DNA of 46,468 nucleotides from Nostoc indistinguendum CM1-VF10 (GTDB lineage: Bacteria > Cyanobacteriota > Cyanobacteriia > Cyanobacteriales > Nostocaceae). Positions 6,670 through 15,831 of the stretch are shown here, in pieces. How positions within the stretch are numbered: position 1 is the first letter of the stretch; each line of letters starts with the position of its first letter. The DNA lies in the NCBI GenBank assembly GCA_019359215.1, contig JAHHHS010000058.1:1-46468 (forward strand), written 5' to 3'. A program made the translations under genes and the position numbers. Below the pieces are notes generated by a model. It ran no database searches. It was not told where the DNA came from and saw only the letters and a program-made list of their open reading frames with translations.

Positions 6670-9600
6670 TCAATGGTCAATTGCCCCTAACGCTTTCAGG
6701 GTAGTTCTTTGAGCTACTGTCAATCCGGTTGCTCCTTGAATATTCATACCTTCATACAGGCGATTGACCGTCAACGTTTCGATACAGCATCCTGTTTGCA
6801 CATCCCAAACCTTGATTGTGCGATCGTCGCTACCACTGAATAGGATTTGACCGTTAGAGTTAAAGATCGCTGACTGAACCCAACCGCTATGTTCATCCAG
6901 GATGTGAAGACAATGCCCGGTTTGCAGATCCCACAGTCGAATGGTTTGATCGACACTGCCACTTGCTAAGATTTGACCATCCGGAGTGATGGCAAGCGTC
7001 CAGAGTGCTCCTGTATGACCCTGCAAAACCTTCAGACATTCTCCAGTTTGCACATCCCATAATCGAATGGTTTGGTCGTGACTGCCGCTTACCAGTCTAT
7101 GACCACTCTTGTCAAATGCCAGTGCGAAAACGGCTCCCGTATGTCCTTGCAAAACCTTCAGACATTCTCCAGTTTGCACATCCCATAATCGAATGGTGAA
7201 ATCAAAACTGCCACTTGCCAACCATTGACCGCCCGGGTCAAATGTAATCGCGCGAATAGCGCTCTGGTGTCCGCGTAACACATGCAAGCAGTGATGTGTT
7301 TGCACATCCCAAAGTCGCACGGTGCAATCATAACTACTACTTGCCAAAATTTGTCCCGTTGGGCTAAACAAAACTGTCCAGATAGATGCGTTGTGCGCTG
7401 ACCAGCGATCGAGGTGTCCAGTTTGGATATTCCATAAAGCGATCGATTCATCATGTCGATTGATCGCCAGCGTTTGACCACCAGGATCAAAGTTGACGTT
7501 GCTGAATGATGACATCCGGCGGGTTGGGCTGGAAAAAGCTTTGTAGGGCTGAAGTCGTGGCAGATTGCTATCCATCTGCAAACGCCACACCTGAATTGTT
7601 TCATTCTGACCACTACTAGCAAGCAGCTGACCATCTGCACTTAGACTCAGGGAATGAACCCCACCAGTGTATCCACGCAACGTTTTCAGGTTTCGTCCAC
7701 TCTGTAAATGCCACAGCCGCACCGTCTGGTCTTCTCCTGTGCTGATCAACAATTGATTGTCGGCACTGATAGCAAGCCCATAAACATCGTGGGTATGACC
7801 CTCAAGTACATTAATGGATTGCCCATCTTGCACATTCCACAGGCGCAGAGTACCATCGCGGCCACCGCTCACTAAGAGACGACCATCCGGGCTAAAGGCG
7901 ATGTTCCAAACAAAATCGGCATGTCCATGCAGCAACTTGGCACTATAATTTATGGAATGGGAGTTTGGATATTGATCGTGGGACAGATAATTGCTCCACA
8001 ACCGAATCGACCCATCCCGGCATCCGCTGGCGAGCAGTTGACCATCCGGGCTGTATCGCACACACCGAACCCCGGTGGTATGCCCCTGTAAGATACTCAG
8101 GCACTTCCCATTGCTCACATCCCAGATCCGAATCGTTGTATCACTACTGCTACTGGCTAAGGTTTGCTCATCTGGAGCGAAGTGGACAGAATAAACACTC
8201 TGAGTGTGTCCTTTCAAAACACAGAGACACTGCCCTTGCAAATTCCATAAGCGCACCGTTTTGTCATCGCTACAACTCGCTAATTGCTGACCATCGGCAC
8301 TAAAACTCACTGACCAAACACAACCTTTATGTTCTGTTAGCACCTGCAAGCAGCTTCCACTCTGGATATCCCACAAGCGCACCGAACTATCACTACTGCT
8401 GCTCACTAACGTTCTGCCATCGGGACTAAAGGCAACCGACCAAACCCAGCCTTTGTGTCCTGAAAAAATGCCCAGAAGTTGGGCTGTGCTAATGTTCCAG
8501 AGATAGATGTTGCCATTGGCATCGCCAACGGCAATGGTCTGTCCATCTGGACTCAGGTCGACCGACCTCGCAACATTGAGGGTTTCTGAAAAGATAGATT
8601 TCGCTAAGTCAGCATTCTGAAAATTAGCTCCGGCTAAATCGACCTGCCGTAAGTCGGCTTGCTGCACCACAAGACCGGAAAAATCCCAGCCGCGTAAGTC
8701 CACTTGAAACTGCACCAGCAGGTTAATCAGGTTGCCTGCTACGTATCCTGGTTTCTTCCCCTGTTGTGTTAATAAGTGCCTTGCTTGCGCCTCAATCGCC
8801 GCCACACTGCCAAAGCAAGACAGGAACTGTTCCATCACAGATTGCACAATTAAGCGCGTCTGAATCTCTCGAATGTAATCTTTGGCTTGTACTCGCACTA
8901 AGGGATGCGTTTGCCAAACGTTAAGCTTCTGCGTCTCAAATTCGATGCAAATTTGCTGTACGAATCGTTCTGTAATATATTCCATCACCACAGGTTGCAA
9001 GAAGAATAACCCATCGTTTTTTTCAATTAGCGATCGCCTCAGTAGTGAGTTGATCAAATTAGGTACACTTTGTTGAGCAGCAGGATCAACCACATTCTCT
9101 CGAATATCTGCAATCGAGACTGGCTCCCGATGAATTGCAAACCAGAACAGTGTTTTCTGTTCGGCTTCCGATAGGCGAGCGAACTGACGGTCTAGTAAAT
9201 CGCGAATGTCTTCAAAAACAGCCAATCCCTGACTGAGATACGGCAACACCTCGGTAATGCTGCCGTTAAACAAATCCCCAATTGCGGCTGCCACCAGTTT
9301 CAACGCCAGTGGATTGCCACCGTAGTGATGGATCAAAGTCTGCCATTCGGCTTCTGAACCTGTAAATGCTCCTTTTTGCCGAAAGATAGCGCGTCCATCA
9401 GCAGGTGTTAGTCCAGTCAAGGTCAGCGATCGCACTAGCGCCTGTGCGCCTTCCATCAGTGCCATTTCCCGTGGCTTTTCTCGACTAGTGAGCAACAAAC
9501 AGCTTTGGTGGGATGCTTCGCCAATGGCTCTGAGCAATTGTCCATAACCTTCGTAGCCCGAGAGCCATTGTCCCACTGGCTCTCGCTGCAAAATGGCTTC

Positions 9601-10299
9601 AGCATTATCGAGCAGTAATAAACACCGACGCGACCGCAGATATTGCATCAGTTTAGATATCTGTTGATCAAGCGTGATAGGAAGAATGGGATCTTCTCCA
9701 AAAAGCGGCATGAGAAACTTTAGCAGGCTTGACAGGAGTTCATCCAGTGGTGGTGCATTAGCCAAAGAGCGCCATACAACAATCTCAAATTCTGCTTGCA
9801 TTTGCAGCGCAGCTTTGACCGCGATCGTGCTTTTGCCAATGCCGCCAATGCCCAATAGCCCGACCATACGGCAACGCTCAGATACAACCCACTGCCACAG
9901 TTGTGTCAGTTCTACCTCACGCCCATAAAACGCTGAGGCATCGACTGCCGTATCCCAGTCCTGTTGGGGATTTGTCCAACGGCTCTCTGTCTCTTGAGAT
10001 GAAGTAGGGGATGTCAGGTCTGTTTGCGTCAATTCCAGCCCAAACGCCCGAAAGAGATACTCTAATGACTGGCGATCGACTCCCAGTTCGCGCTTAAAAA
10101 TACGAGCGAGGGTATTTAGGGATAGTCCAGTGCGATCGCTGAGATCTTCCTGGCTGAAGCGCTTACCCCAAGTTTCGTCGGATTCCGCCTGTTGTTTTGC
10201 AGTTTGAAACTTTTGCCACCCTTGAGGCGATAGGATGGCTCCTCGCACTCGCCCAGAGGTGGAGCGACCTCGTTTAGTTTTTGATGGGTTGGAATCCAT
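6670..10299 (-). CDS. STAND (NB-ARC) ATPase with N-terminal HTH and 14 C-terminal WD40 repeats
   Basis: Residues 45-95 form a helix-turn-helix (SQEDLSDRTGLSLNTLARIFKRELGVDRQSLEYLFRAF). FYGREVEL (about 124) starts the NB-ARC module, with Walker A GIGGIGKST at 150-158, Walker B LLLLDN at 227-232, then TSREKPRE and GGNPLAL. A pentapeptide-like stretch (LRGWDFSGLVVQQADLRQVDLAGANF) precedes 14 WD40 blades (about 580-1185), each ending in a variant of the IRLWD motif, which could make two seven-bladed propellers. Such proteins act as ligand-sensing oligomerising switches, sometimes in defence. Two neighbouring blades share a 49-base identical DNA segment, so the array expanded recently. It is transcribed away from the first regulatory cassette. 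The target is unknown. Confidence 0.9.
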   Translation of the reverse strand: MDSNPSKTKRGRSTSGRVRGAILSPQGWQKFQTAKQQAESDETWGKRFSQEDLSDRTGLSLNTLARIFKRELGVDRQSLEYLFRAFGLELTQTDLTSPTSSQETESRWTNPQQDWDTAVDASAFYGREVELTQLWQWVVSERCRMVGLLGIGGIGKSTIAVKAALQMQAEFEIVVWRSLANAPPLDELLSSLLKFLMPLFGEDPILPITLDQQISKLMQYLRSRRCLLLLDNAEAILQREPVGQWLSGYEGYGQLLRAIGEASHQSCLLLTSREKPREMALMEGAQALVRSLTLTGLTPADGRAIFRQKGAFTGSEAEWQTLIHHYGGNPLALKLVAAAIGDLFNGSITEVLPYLSQGLAVFEDIRDLLDRQFARLSEAEQKTLFWFAIHREPVSIADIRENVVDPAAQQSVPNLINSLLRRSLIEKNDGLFFLQPVVMEYITERFVQQICIEFETQKLNVWQTHPLVRVQAKDYIREIQTRLIVQSVMEQFLSCFGSVAAIEAQARHLLTQQGKKPGYVAGNLINLLVQFQVDLRGWDFSGLVVQQADLRQVDLAGANFQNADLAKSIFSETLNVARSVDLSPDGQTIAVGDANGNIYLWNISTAQLLGIFSGHKGWVWSVAFSPDGRTLVSSSSDSSVRLWDIQSGSCLQVLTEHKGCVWSVSFSADGQQLASCSDDKTVRLWNLQGQCLCVLKGHTQSVYSVHFAPDEQTLASSSSDTTIRIWDVSNGKCLSILQGHTTGVRCVRYSPDGQLLASGCRDGSIRLWSNYLSHDQYPNSHSINYSAKLLHGHADFVWNIAFSPDGRLLVSGGRDGTLRLWNVQDGQSINVLEGHTHDVYGLAISADNQLLISTGEDQTVRLWHLQSGRNLKTLRGYTGGVHSLSLSADGQLLASSGQNETIQVWRLQMDSNLPRLQPYKAFSSPTRRMSSFSNVNFDPGGQTLAINRHDESIALWNIQTGHLDRWSAHNASIWTVLFSPTGQILASSSYDCTVRLWDVQTHHCLHVLRGHQSAIRAITFDPGGQWLASGSFDFTIRLWDVQTGECLKVLQGHTGAVFALAFDKSGHRLVSGSHDQTIRLWDVQTGECLKVLQGHTGALWTLAITPDGQILASGSVDQTIRLWDLQTGHCLHILDEHSGWVQSAIFNSNGQILFSGSDDRTIKVWDVQTGCCIETLTVNRLYEGMNIQGATGLTVAQRTTLKALGAIDH
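7023..7197 (-). repeat. identical 49-base segments in adjacent WD40 blades
   Basis: Positions 7023-7071 and 7149-7197 are identical, 126 bp (42 codons, one blade) apart. This indicates a recent blade duplication or gene conversion. Confidence 0.9.
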
Positions 10300-10467
10300 A
10301 TCTCAGCCGATGGTGCAAAGGATAGAGCGAATCTTTTCTTAGAATATCGGGCGTTTCTTTAATCAAGGACTGACAGGGAGTTTCACCAACACAGATTGAC
10401 AAGCAAATGATTCGATCGATTTTGGTTAGAGTATACCAGATTTAATTGCTCCTGGGTTATTTTCTGC

Positions 10468-10603
10468 GGTCTTCTTCAACCACAGAACGATTAAATCACG
10501 TTTTAACTCAAAGAATTTGAGTGGTGTAAATTGAGCGATCGCAGAAGAATGAAGTTAATCGAGGTGGCCAGCAAGCTCCACCAACCTAAAGGAGAACAAG
10601 ATG
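10468..10603 (+). promoter_or_regulatory. regulatory cassette copy 1 (promoter/operator/leader/RBS)
   Basis: The dyad ACTCAAAGAATTTGAGT lies at 10506-10522 (7-bp arms, 3-base spacer, also a T-N11-A pattern). GTAAATTGAGCGATCGC and a leader with GGTGG...CCACC complementarity follow, then CTAAAGGAGAACAAG and ATG at 10601. Similarity to copy 2 runs from GTCTTCTTCAACCACAG to the start codon. It points at the mini-ORF 10601-10648 and then the cupin gene. The remaining part of 10300-10467 is AT-rich and probably carries the divergent promoter of the STAND gene. Confidence 0.75.
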
Positions 10604-10648
10604 AGTAGATTTCCACTAGCTGATTCTATGAATGAATTGCACATCTAA
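10601..10648 (+). CDS. 15-residue mini-ORF behind cassette copy 1 (leader peptide or gene stub)
   Basis: ATG at 10601 has the cassette's strong AAAGGAG ribosome binding site and reads MSRFPLADSMNELHI before a stop. In the other cassettes this exact position is the start of a full gene (VOC or SDR). It is therefore either the stub of a deleted gene or a short leader ORF before the cupin gene, 100 bp downstream. Confidence 0.35.
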   Translation: MSRFPLADSMNELHI

Positions 10649-10749
10649 TGGATTAGAGATATCAGTTCAATTCATCCCGCCTCTTGATACACCAAAGCTA
10701 AATTCAGTTGAATGCTAAAAATAACTCACGCATTAATCGGAGCAATCTC

Positions 10750-11187
10750 ATGACCCAATCTTTCTGGCTTTTTGGTTCTCGCCTCAATATCATTGCTGAT
10801 CGCACGACAACCGAAGGTAAATACGATCTGATCGAAGGCTACTTCCCACCTGGTACACAAACACCTCTCCATCGCCACACGCGCTATTCCGAACAACTGT
10901 ATGTGCTAGAAGGGGAGTTCACGGTCTGGGCAGGTGAAAACAAGGTTGTGCTGAAAGTTGGCGAAACCTTCCTGATTCCTTCTGGTACCGCCCATGCGAT
11001 CGGCGTTTTGAGCGACAAGCCGGCTCGCGGGTTGATGGTTGCTTCTCCTAGTGCCTTTGCACGACTAATTGCAGAGGTAGGAACGCAGAACGAAAACGAA
11101 ATACCAGATATGGAATTAGCTCAACGTATTTCTGCTGAAATTGGCGACGAGATTTTGGGATCAGCTGATAATCTACCAAGCGAATGA
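10750..11187 (+). CDS. cupin-domain protein
   Basis: The ATG at 10750 (MTQSFWLFGSRLNIIAD) has GGAG 10 bases upstream and is preferred to an in-frame TTG at 10708. The 145-residue product is a single cupin barrel: motif 1 PPGTQTPLHRHTRYSEQLYVLEGEF supplies the His-x-His and Glu metal ligands, and motif 2 is GETFLIPSGTAHAIGV with the last His. This class includes quercetinase-like dioxygenases and sugar or small-molecule binding proteins. It is followed after 38 bp by a flavin monooxygenase-type gene on the same strand, so the pair is probably an operon driven by cassette copy 1. The substrate is unknown. Confidence 0.8.
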   Translation: MTQSFWLFGSRLNIIADRTTTEGKYDLIEGYFPPGTQTPLHRHTRYSEQLYVLEGEFTVWAGENKVVLKVGETFLIPSGTAHAIGVLSDKPARGLMVASPSAFARLIAEVGTQNENEIPDMELAQRISAEIGDEILGSADNLPSE

Positions 11188-11225
11188 GGCAACGAGAAAA
11201 ATAAAATTTTCAAGGAGAACTAAAT

Positions 11226-12440
11226 ATGATGCAATTACTAGAAACAACAAAACCGTTTAATTCCTTTGCTATCGGTTATCAACTTGCCGAGGAATTTGCC
11301 AAAACAGCCGCAGAGCGCGATCAGCTTCGCTGGGCCGAAGGCGATCGCAAAGGTGGTAGCCGTCCTATCCATGAAATTGAGCAGTTGCGTCAAAGCGGTC
11401 TACTCAATCTGGTGATTCCTACGATTTATGGGGGATTGGGGGAAACTTCCACTGTCAAAATCTTTGGGTTGATCCGCGAGTTCGCCAAAGCTGATGGCTC
11501 TATCGGTCAACTGTTTGGCAATCACACCACGATTGTCAGCTCACTCTCAACCAGCAATCCAACACAAGCAGAACAATTCTACCTAGATACAGTACAGCAC
11601 AACTGGTTTTGGGCAAATGCGGTCAATGCCCTTGATCCAAGATTGGTGGCAACTCCGACTAAGCATGGCTGGCAGTTCGATGGTATCAAGCGATTTGCTA
11701 CAGGAGCAAGCCTGTCAGACAGGATGATTGTCAGTGCCTTAAGTGCTGATTCTAGACAGCCCGTAATTGCAGTTGTTCCTAGCGATCGCCCCGGCATTCA
11801 CTTTAATGAAGATTGGGACAACATGGGACAACGCCAAACTGACTCAGGTAGCGTCACGTTTGAGCAAGTTTTGGTGACACCAGATGAAATTCTGACTTCT
11901 ATTTATCCAAGTGACAGCCCAATCGCCAGCCTACTCAATGTCTCCAAACAACTCAACCAAGTCAACATTTATCTAGGCATTATTCAAGGTGCGTTTGCAA
12001 CTGCACGAGAATACACTACAACTAGAACTCGCCCCTGGATTACATCAGGGGTAGAACAGTCGATTCAAGACCCTTACATTCTGCATCATTACGGTGAATT
12101 TTGGATGGACTTAGAAGCGGCAACCTTACTTACTGATCGAGCAGCCCAAGTACTGCAAGCTGCCATCGAAAAGGGCATTAATTTAACAGCCCAACAAAGA
12201 GGAGAAGCGGCGATCGCTGTTTACACAGCAAAAGCATTCGTCACCAAAATTGGTTTAGCGATTACAACGCAAATGTTTGATGTGATGGGTGCAAGCGCCA
12301 CAGCACGGAGTTATGACTTTGATCGCTACTGGCGAAACCTCCGTACAGCAACGCTCCACGATCCTGTGGACTATAAAATTCGGGAAGTCGGCAACTGGGC
12401 ATTGACAGGCACAGTACCAACTATCACACCTTACTCTTGA
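11226..12440 (+). CDS. acyl-CoA dehydrogenase-fold monooxygenase, SfnB/DszC-like
   Basis: The 404-residue product has the acyl-CoA dehydrogenase fold: N-terminal helices with LNLVIPTIYGGLG, the middle beta domain (WFWANAVNALDPRL, W-x-FDGIKRFATGASLSDRMIVSA) and a C-terminal four-helix domain ending MFDVMGASATARSYDFDRYWRNLRTATLHDP. The final block and the FATGA signature are typical of flavin-dependent SfnB/DszC-type oxygenases acting on sulfur compounds rather than of true acyl-CoA dehydrogenases. Those use FMNH2 from a separate reductase. The start has AAGGAG 8 bases upstream. It follows the cupin gene by 38 bp. The sulfur substrate is family knowledge, not shown here. Confidence 0.8.
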   Translation: MMQLLETTKPFNSFAIGYQLAEEFAKTAAERDQLRWAEGDRKGGSRPIHEIEQLRQSGLLNLVIPTIYGGLGETSTVKIFGLIREFAKADGSIGQLFGNHTTIVSSLSTSNPTQAEQFYLDTVQHNWFWANAVNALDPRLVATPTKHGWQFDGIKRFATGASLSDRMIVSALSADSRQPVIAVVPSDRPGIHFNEDWDNMGQRQTDSGSVTFEQVLVTPDEILTSIYPSDSPIASLLNVSKQLNQVNIYLGIIQGAFATAREYTTTRTRPWITSGVEQSIQDPYILHHYGEFWMDLEAATLLTDRAAQVLQAAIEKGINLTAQQRGEAAIAVYTAKAFVTKIGLAITTQMFDVMGASATARSYDFDRYWRNLRTATLHDPVDYKIREVGNWALTGTVPTITPYS

Positions 12441-12513
12441 TGAAATGATCTTTGCTTCTCTGCACAGCGATCGCTCTTGGCGATGAACTTTATCAGCAAT
12501 CGTTTCGATACCT

Positions 12514-12560
12514 TTATCCCTTTCCTAAGAAACCATTCTGGTTTCTTAGGAAAGGGATAA
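12514..12560. terminator. perfect 21-bp hairpin after the SfnB-like gene
   Basis: Two 21-base arms (beginning TTATCCCTTTCC) with a 5-base loop ATTCT lie 74 bp after the stop codon. There is no long T-tract, so it may be a Rho-independent-like terminator, an mRNA-stabilising hairpin or a dispersed palindrome. Confidence 0.55.
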
Positions 12561-12777
12561 CTGAAAATTTGGCATAGATCCAAATCATAAAGATAATTAT
12601 TCTCATAAGAGAATTGCTGCCCTCAAGTGTTCTTTTTGCCAATCCTCTGCCACCTGAATCTTTATCACTAAACTAAGGAAGTTACGTATTTGTCCAGAGT
12701 CGAAAAATGTAAGCAAATAGAAAAACTTTTGGCACAACTAGAGGCATTGACAAGGATTGAGTAAAGGCAAAAAGTTA
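12561..12777. other. intergenic, no gene recognised
   Basis: AT-rich. A 24-codon frame from a TTG near 12691 (ending VEKCKQIEKLLAQLEALTRIE) looks like the tail of a helical protein but cannot be supported as a gene. Confidence 0.3.
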
Positions 12778-13818
12778 TTACTCTCTAGGTAAGAAGCGCC
12801 TCACAGTATCTGGTAATAGATGTTCCAAAAAAAGCTCAATATTCCTACTATTACGTTGATATAAAATTCCTAGATAGATTATAAATATTCCCAAAACCGT
12901 TAGCGTAAACAGAAATAAAATTGCATTGCGAAAGACGCTGTAAGCAAGGTATCCTAAATAACCAAAGACACCTATTCCCCCAAAAACAATAAAAACTTTT
13001 CGTTTTAACAATGCCGACAGCAATATTAACCCGAAATTAATCAAACAATAGAGAAATTTTTGAAATTCATTACTGTCTCCCATTAAAGTTAGACCAAACC
13101 AAAAGGCCAGTAATCCAAACAAATATAGCCAAAATGCATAATCTTCATTGCGTCTACTAGTGCGGATGTCTACTAGGTAAGCGACAACAATACAAGCAAT
13201 ACCAAACCACAGGGAAACTAATAGTCGTAGGTGCCAATTATACCTTTTTTCACCAAACAATAATGGTGTGATATCTATAGACATGAAATATAGCGAAAAG
13301 GCGATGGGAGCAATTAAAAAGGGAAAACGTACAAACTTGATGGCAACTAAACCTGCGATGATAGTCCCTAACTCCATCAAAAACCAACTGCCTTTAATCC
13401 AGAGATAAAAATCTTGATATGTACCAGGGTCGCCTTGAGTCCAAAACCCTGTCGCACGTTGCAGCCCGTAAATTGCTAAAGGAGTCAAGGAAACTGCAAT
13501 GGTAAATAGCAAACCTCCAGGAATTTTCATCTCGTGTCGCCACCAGAGGTTGCTTCCTGCAAGTACAAAGCACAAGGCATAAATGCTGGCTAACAAAAAA
13601 ATCCCACCGCCACCAAATGATTCCCACGCTAATGTCATGAACCAAGTCATGGCTGAGATGACAATTAACGCCCCAAAGTAAAAAGTGACATTGGCAAAAT
13701 TAAATTGCGGACGTTCGCCGTTACGCATTGAAAGAGCATTCCATAACGCATTAGCTTGTTCTGCTGTAATTAAGCCTTGGGAAACCGCCCAATCTAAATC
13801 TTCCTGATAAATTTTCAT
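12778..13818 (-). CDS. DUF2157-type integral membrane protein
   Basis: The N-terminal soluble part (MKIYQEDLDWAVSQGLITAEQANALWNAL) is the short helical domain that opens DUF2157 proteins. After it come roughly nine or ten hydrophobic segments (from about residue 45 to 325) separated by short loops, then a basic tail RNSRNIELFLEHLLPDTVRRFLPRE. Length (346) and order fit the family, whose function is unknown. It stands alone on the minus strand between the SfnB region and the hydrolase island. The ATG is preceded by a short AT-rich gap without a notable ribosome binding site. Confidence 0.75.
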   Translation of the reverse strand: MKIYQEDLDWAVSQGLITAEQANALWNALSMRNGERPQFNFANVTFYFGALIVISAMTWFMTLAWESFGGGGIFLLASIYALCFVLAGSNLWWRHEMKIPGGLLFTIAVSLTPLAIYGLQRATGFWTQGDPGTYQDFYLWIKGSWFLMELGTIIAGLVAIKFVRFPFLIAPIAFSLYFMSIDITPLLFGEKRYNWHLRLLVSLWFGIACIVVAYLVDIRTSRRNEDYAFWLYLFGLLAFWFGLTLMGDSNEFQKFLYCLINFGLILLSALLKRKVFIVFGGIGVFGYLGYLAYSVFRNAILFLFTLTVLGIFIIYLGILYQRNSRNIELFLEHLLPDTVRRFLPRE

Positions 13819-14019
13819 ATTTTTGACTCAATACTATAGTGTTAAAAAATATTCAACAGACGAGTGTGAAACCTAGCTCTACTCTTCTTAATTCTCTAAA
13901 CCCCACGCCCAAAAACCAGTAATATCAAGGGTTAGCGCTTTTTAAGTGTGCCATTCAGTCTAGATCACCGTTTAATTGCAACAGATACCATTGATTTTGG
14001 GCGGGCTTTGGAATGCTGA

Positions 14020-14665
14020 TTATTTTCCTTCAAGAAAGTCCAACAGCACAGGATTGACTTGATCGGCATGAGTCCAGTTTATAGCGTGGGGACCGCCAGG
14101 TATCACCACAAGGCGACTGTCTTTAATTAGCTTCGGCAGTCTTGCTGCGGTAGAGTCAAGTGGAAGGATACGATCGGCATCTCCATGAATGATCAGAGTG
14201 GGCACATTTATACGTGGCAAATCGTCACGAAAATCGGTTAACCACGACGGTACACAGTCCAGAGTCCCCTTAGCAGAAGCTCCTGCTGCAACATTCCAAC
14301 TCATTTGGATGGCATCTTCGCTTATACGATCGCCCAGAAGCACATCCACGTTGTAGAAATTTTTGAAAAATGTGGACAGATATGCTGGACGATCTTCTAC
14401 GATACTTTTCATAATTCCGTCGAAGACACTGCGATCAACCCCTTCGGGATTGTCGTCTGTCTTCAGCAGGAAGGGTGGCACTGGAGCCATTAGCACGGCT
14501 TTACTGACGCGCTCTGAACCGTACTTGCCCAGATAGCGCGTCACTTCGCCAGTCCCCATAGAGAAACCGACTAGCACAACATCGCGCAGGTCAAGTTGTG
14601 CGATCAGCGTGTCAAGATCCTCCGCAAAAGTGTCGTAGTCATAGCCAAACGACGGTTGGCTTCGG
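14020..14665 (-). pseudogene. 5'-truncated alpha/beta hydrolase (non-haem chloroperoxidase-like)
   Basis: The readable frame starts within the gene as RSQPSFGYDYDTFAEDLDTLIAQLDLRDVVLVGFSMGTGEV, with the nucleophile serine in GFSMG. It continues to the acid (IIHGDADRILP) and histidine (IPGGPHAINWTH) of the catalytic triad and a normal C-terminus. About 70 N-terminal residues, including the HG-W oxyanion segment, are missing. The 5' edge abuts the broken end of a disulfide reductase gene near 14665. The first start codon (GTG 14577) lies in the nucleophile strand, so a functional product is unlikely. The intact family hydrolyses esters or performs peroxide-dependent halogenation. Confidence 0.7.
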
Positions 14666-15766
14666 CAGGGTGACTTCGCGGGCAGAGATACCCTGTTTCT
14701 GAGCCTGCTCTAACGTCATACCCGCTCGACCCACTTGCGGCTCTGTATAAACGGCATAGCCTAACACCCGATCATTGCGTGTCCGCTGTTCGCCACACAG
14801 AATAGCTTTCAAGCGGCGATAGTCTTCCCAAGAAACATGCGTAAAAGCAGGCTGTTTGGCAGCGTCCCCGATCGCATAAATTCCAGCGCAAGTTGTTTGA
14901 AACTGATCGTCGATTTTAATAAAACCCTGTGCATCTAATTCAACGCATGTCACAGCAGAATTTAATGCCCCAGTATTCGGTTTGCGCCCAGTCGCAATCA
15001 GCAATGCTTCTCCATCAAGTACTTCACCATTGTTCAGCGTTAGGGTAAACACACCGTTAGTGTAAGCAACGTGCTGAACAGTCACATTGAAATGCAGTTC
15101 AATTCCGTCTTGCTTAAATGCATCCAAAAGCACAACACTGACATCGGATTCTTCTTGAGCCAGTAAGCGATCGCCCCGCACAATCAATTCAGTTTGGCTG
15201 CCTAAACGCGCCATCCCCTGCCCTAATTCTAGGGCAATATAGCCACCGCCAACTACGAGCAACCGAGACGGAATCTGCTGCAAATCAAAGAAATTTCGGT
15301 TGGTGAGATAAGGCGTTCCAGTTAAACCAGGAATGTCAGGAATGGTAGAGGATGTTCCTGTGTTGATAACAACGATCGGAGCCTGCACAGTCACACCGCC
15401 TCCGCTTACCGTTCGTTCTCCGGTGAAAGTGGCTTCAGCGCAGACGACTCTAACCCCTGCACTCTCTAATCGCCGCTTGGTACCTTGGTTAAACTGGCTG
15501 CGAATACTACGTACACGCTCCATCACCGCAGGAAAATCTACTTCAACCTGTGCGTGTATGCCTAGCTTTGCGGCTTGTCGAGCGCGACCTGCGGCATGGG
15601 CAGCGGCTAGAAAGGCTTTAGAAGGTGTGCAACCATAGTTTATGCAACTGCCCCCCAACGCATCACGCTCAAATAGAACGACGTTTCGACCTGCTTTGGC
15701 AAAGTCAACCGCAAGTGGAACTCCGCCCTGACCGCTTCCAATCACAATTACATCTGCTGTTTCCAT
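14639..15766 (-). pseudogene. 3'-truncated pyridine nucleotide-disulfide oxidoreductase (MerA/Lpd-like)
   Basis: The N-terminal FAD motif VIVIGSGQGGVPLAV and the redox-active pair GGSCINYGCTPSKA are followed by the NAD-binding motif LLVVGGGYIALELGQGMARLG and the second FAD motif GIYAIGDAA. Normal proteins continue for about 80 more residues into a dimerisation domain that carries the essential active-site His. Here the frame breaks at AREVTLPKPTVVWL and stops in the remains of a hydrolase gene. The start ATG has AGAGG upstream. The 375-residue product could bind FAD but lacks the interface domain, so it is probably inactive. Confidence 0.75.
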
Positions 15767-15831
15767 TATTACCTCTGTTAATAGCTAGTCATTTTGTTTG
15801 CTGTTTATCGTGTGAATCGATTGGTCTTCAA

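Noticed and set aside
14020..14577. Complete small hydrolase starting at 14577
   Set aside because: The start would fall in the nucleophile strand and in-frame family residues continue upstream to about 14665.
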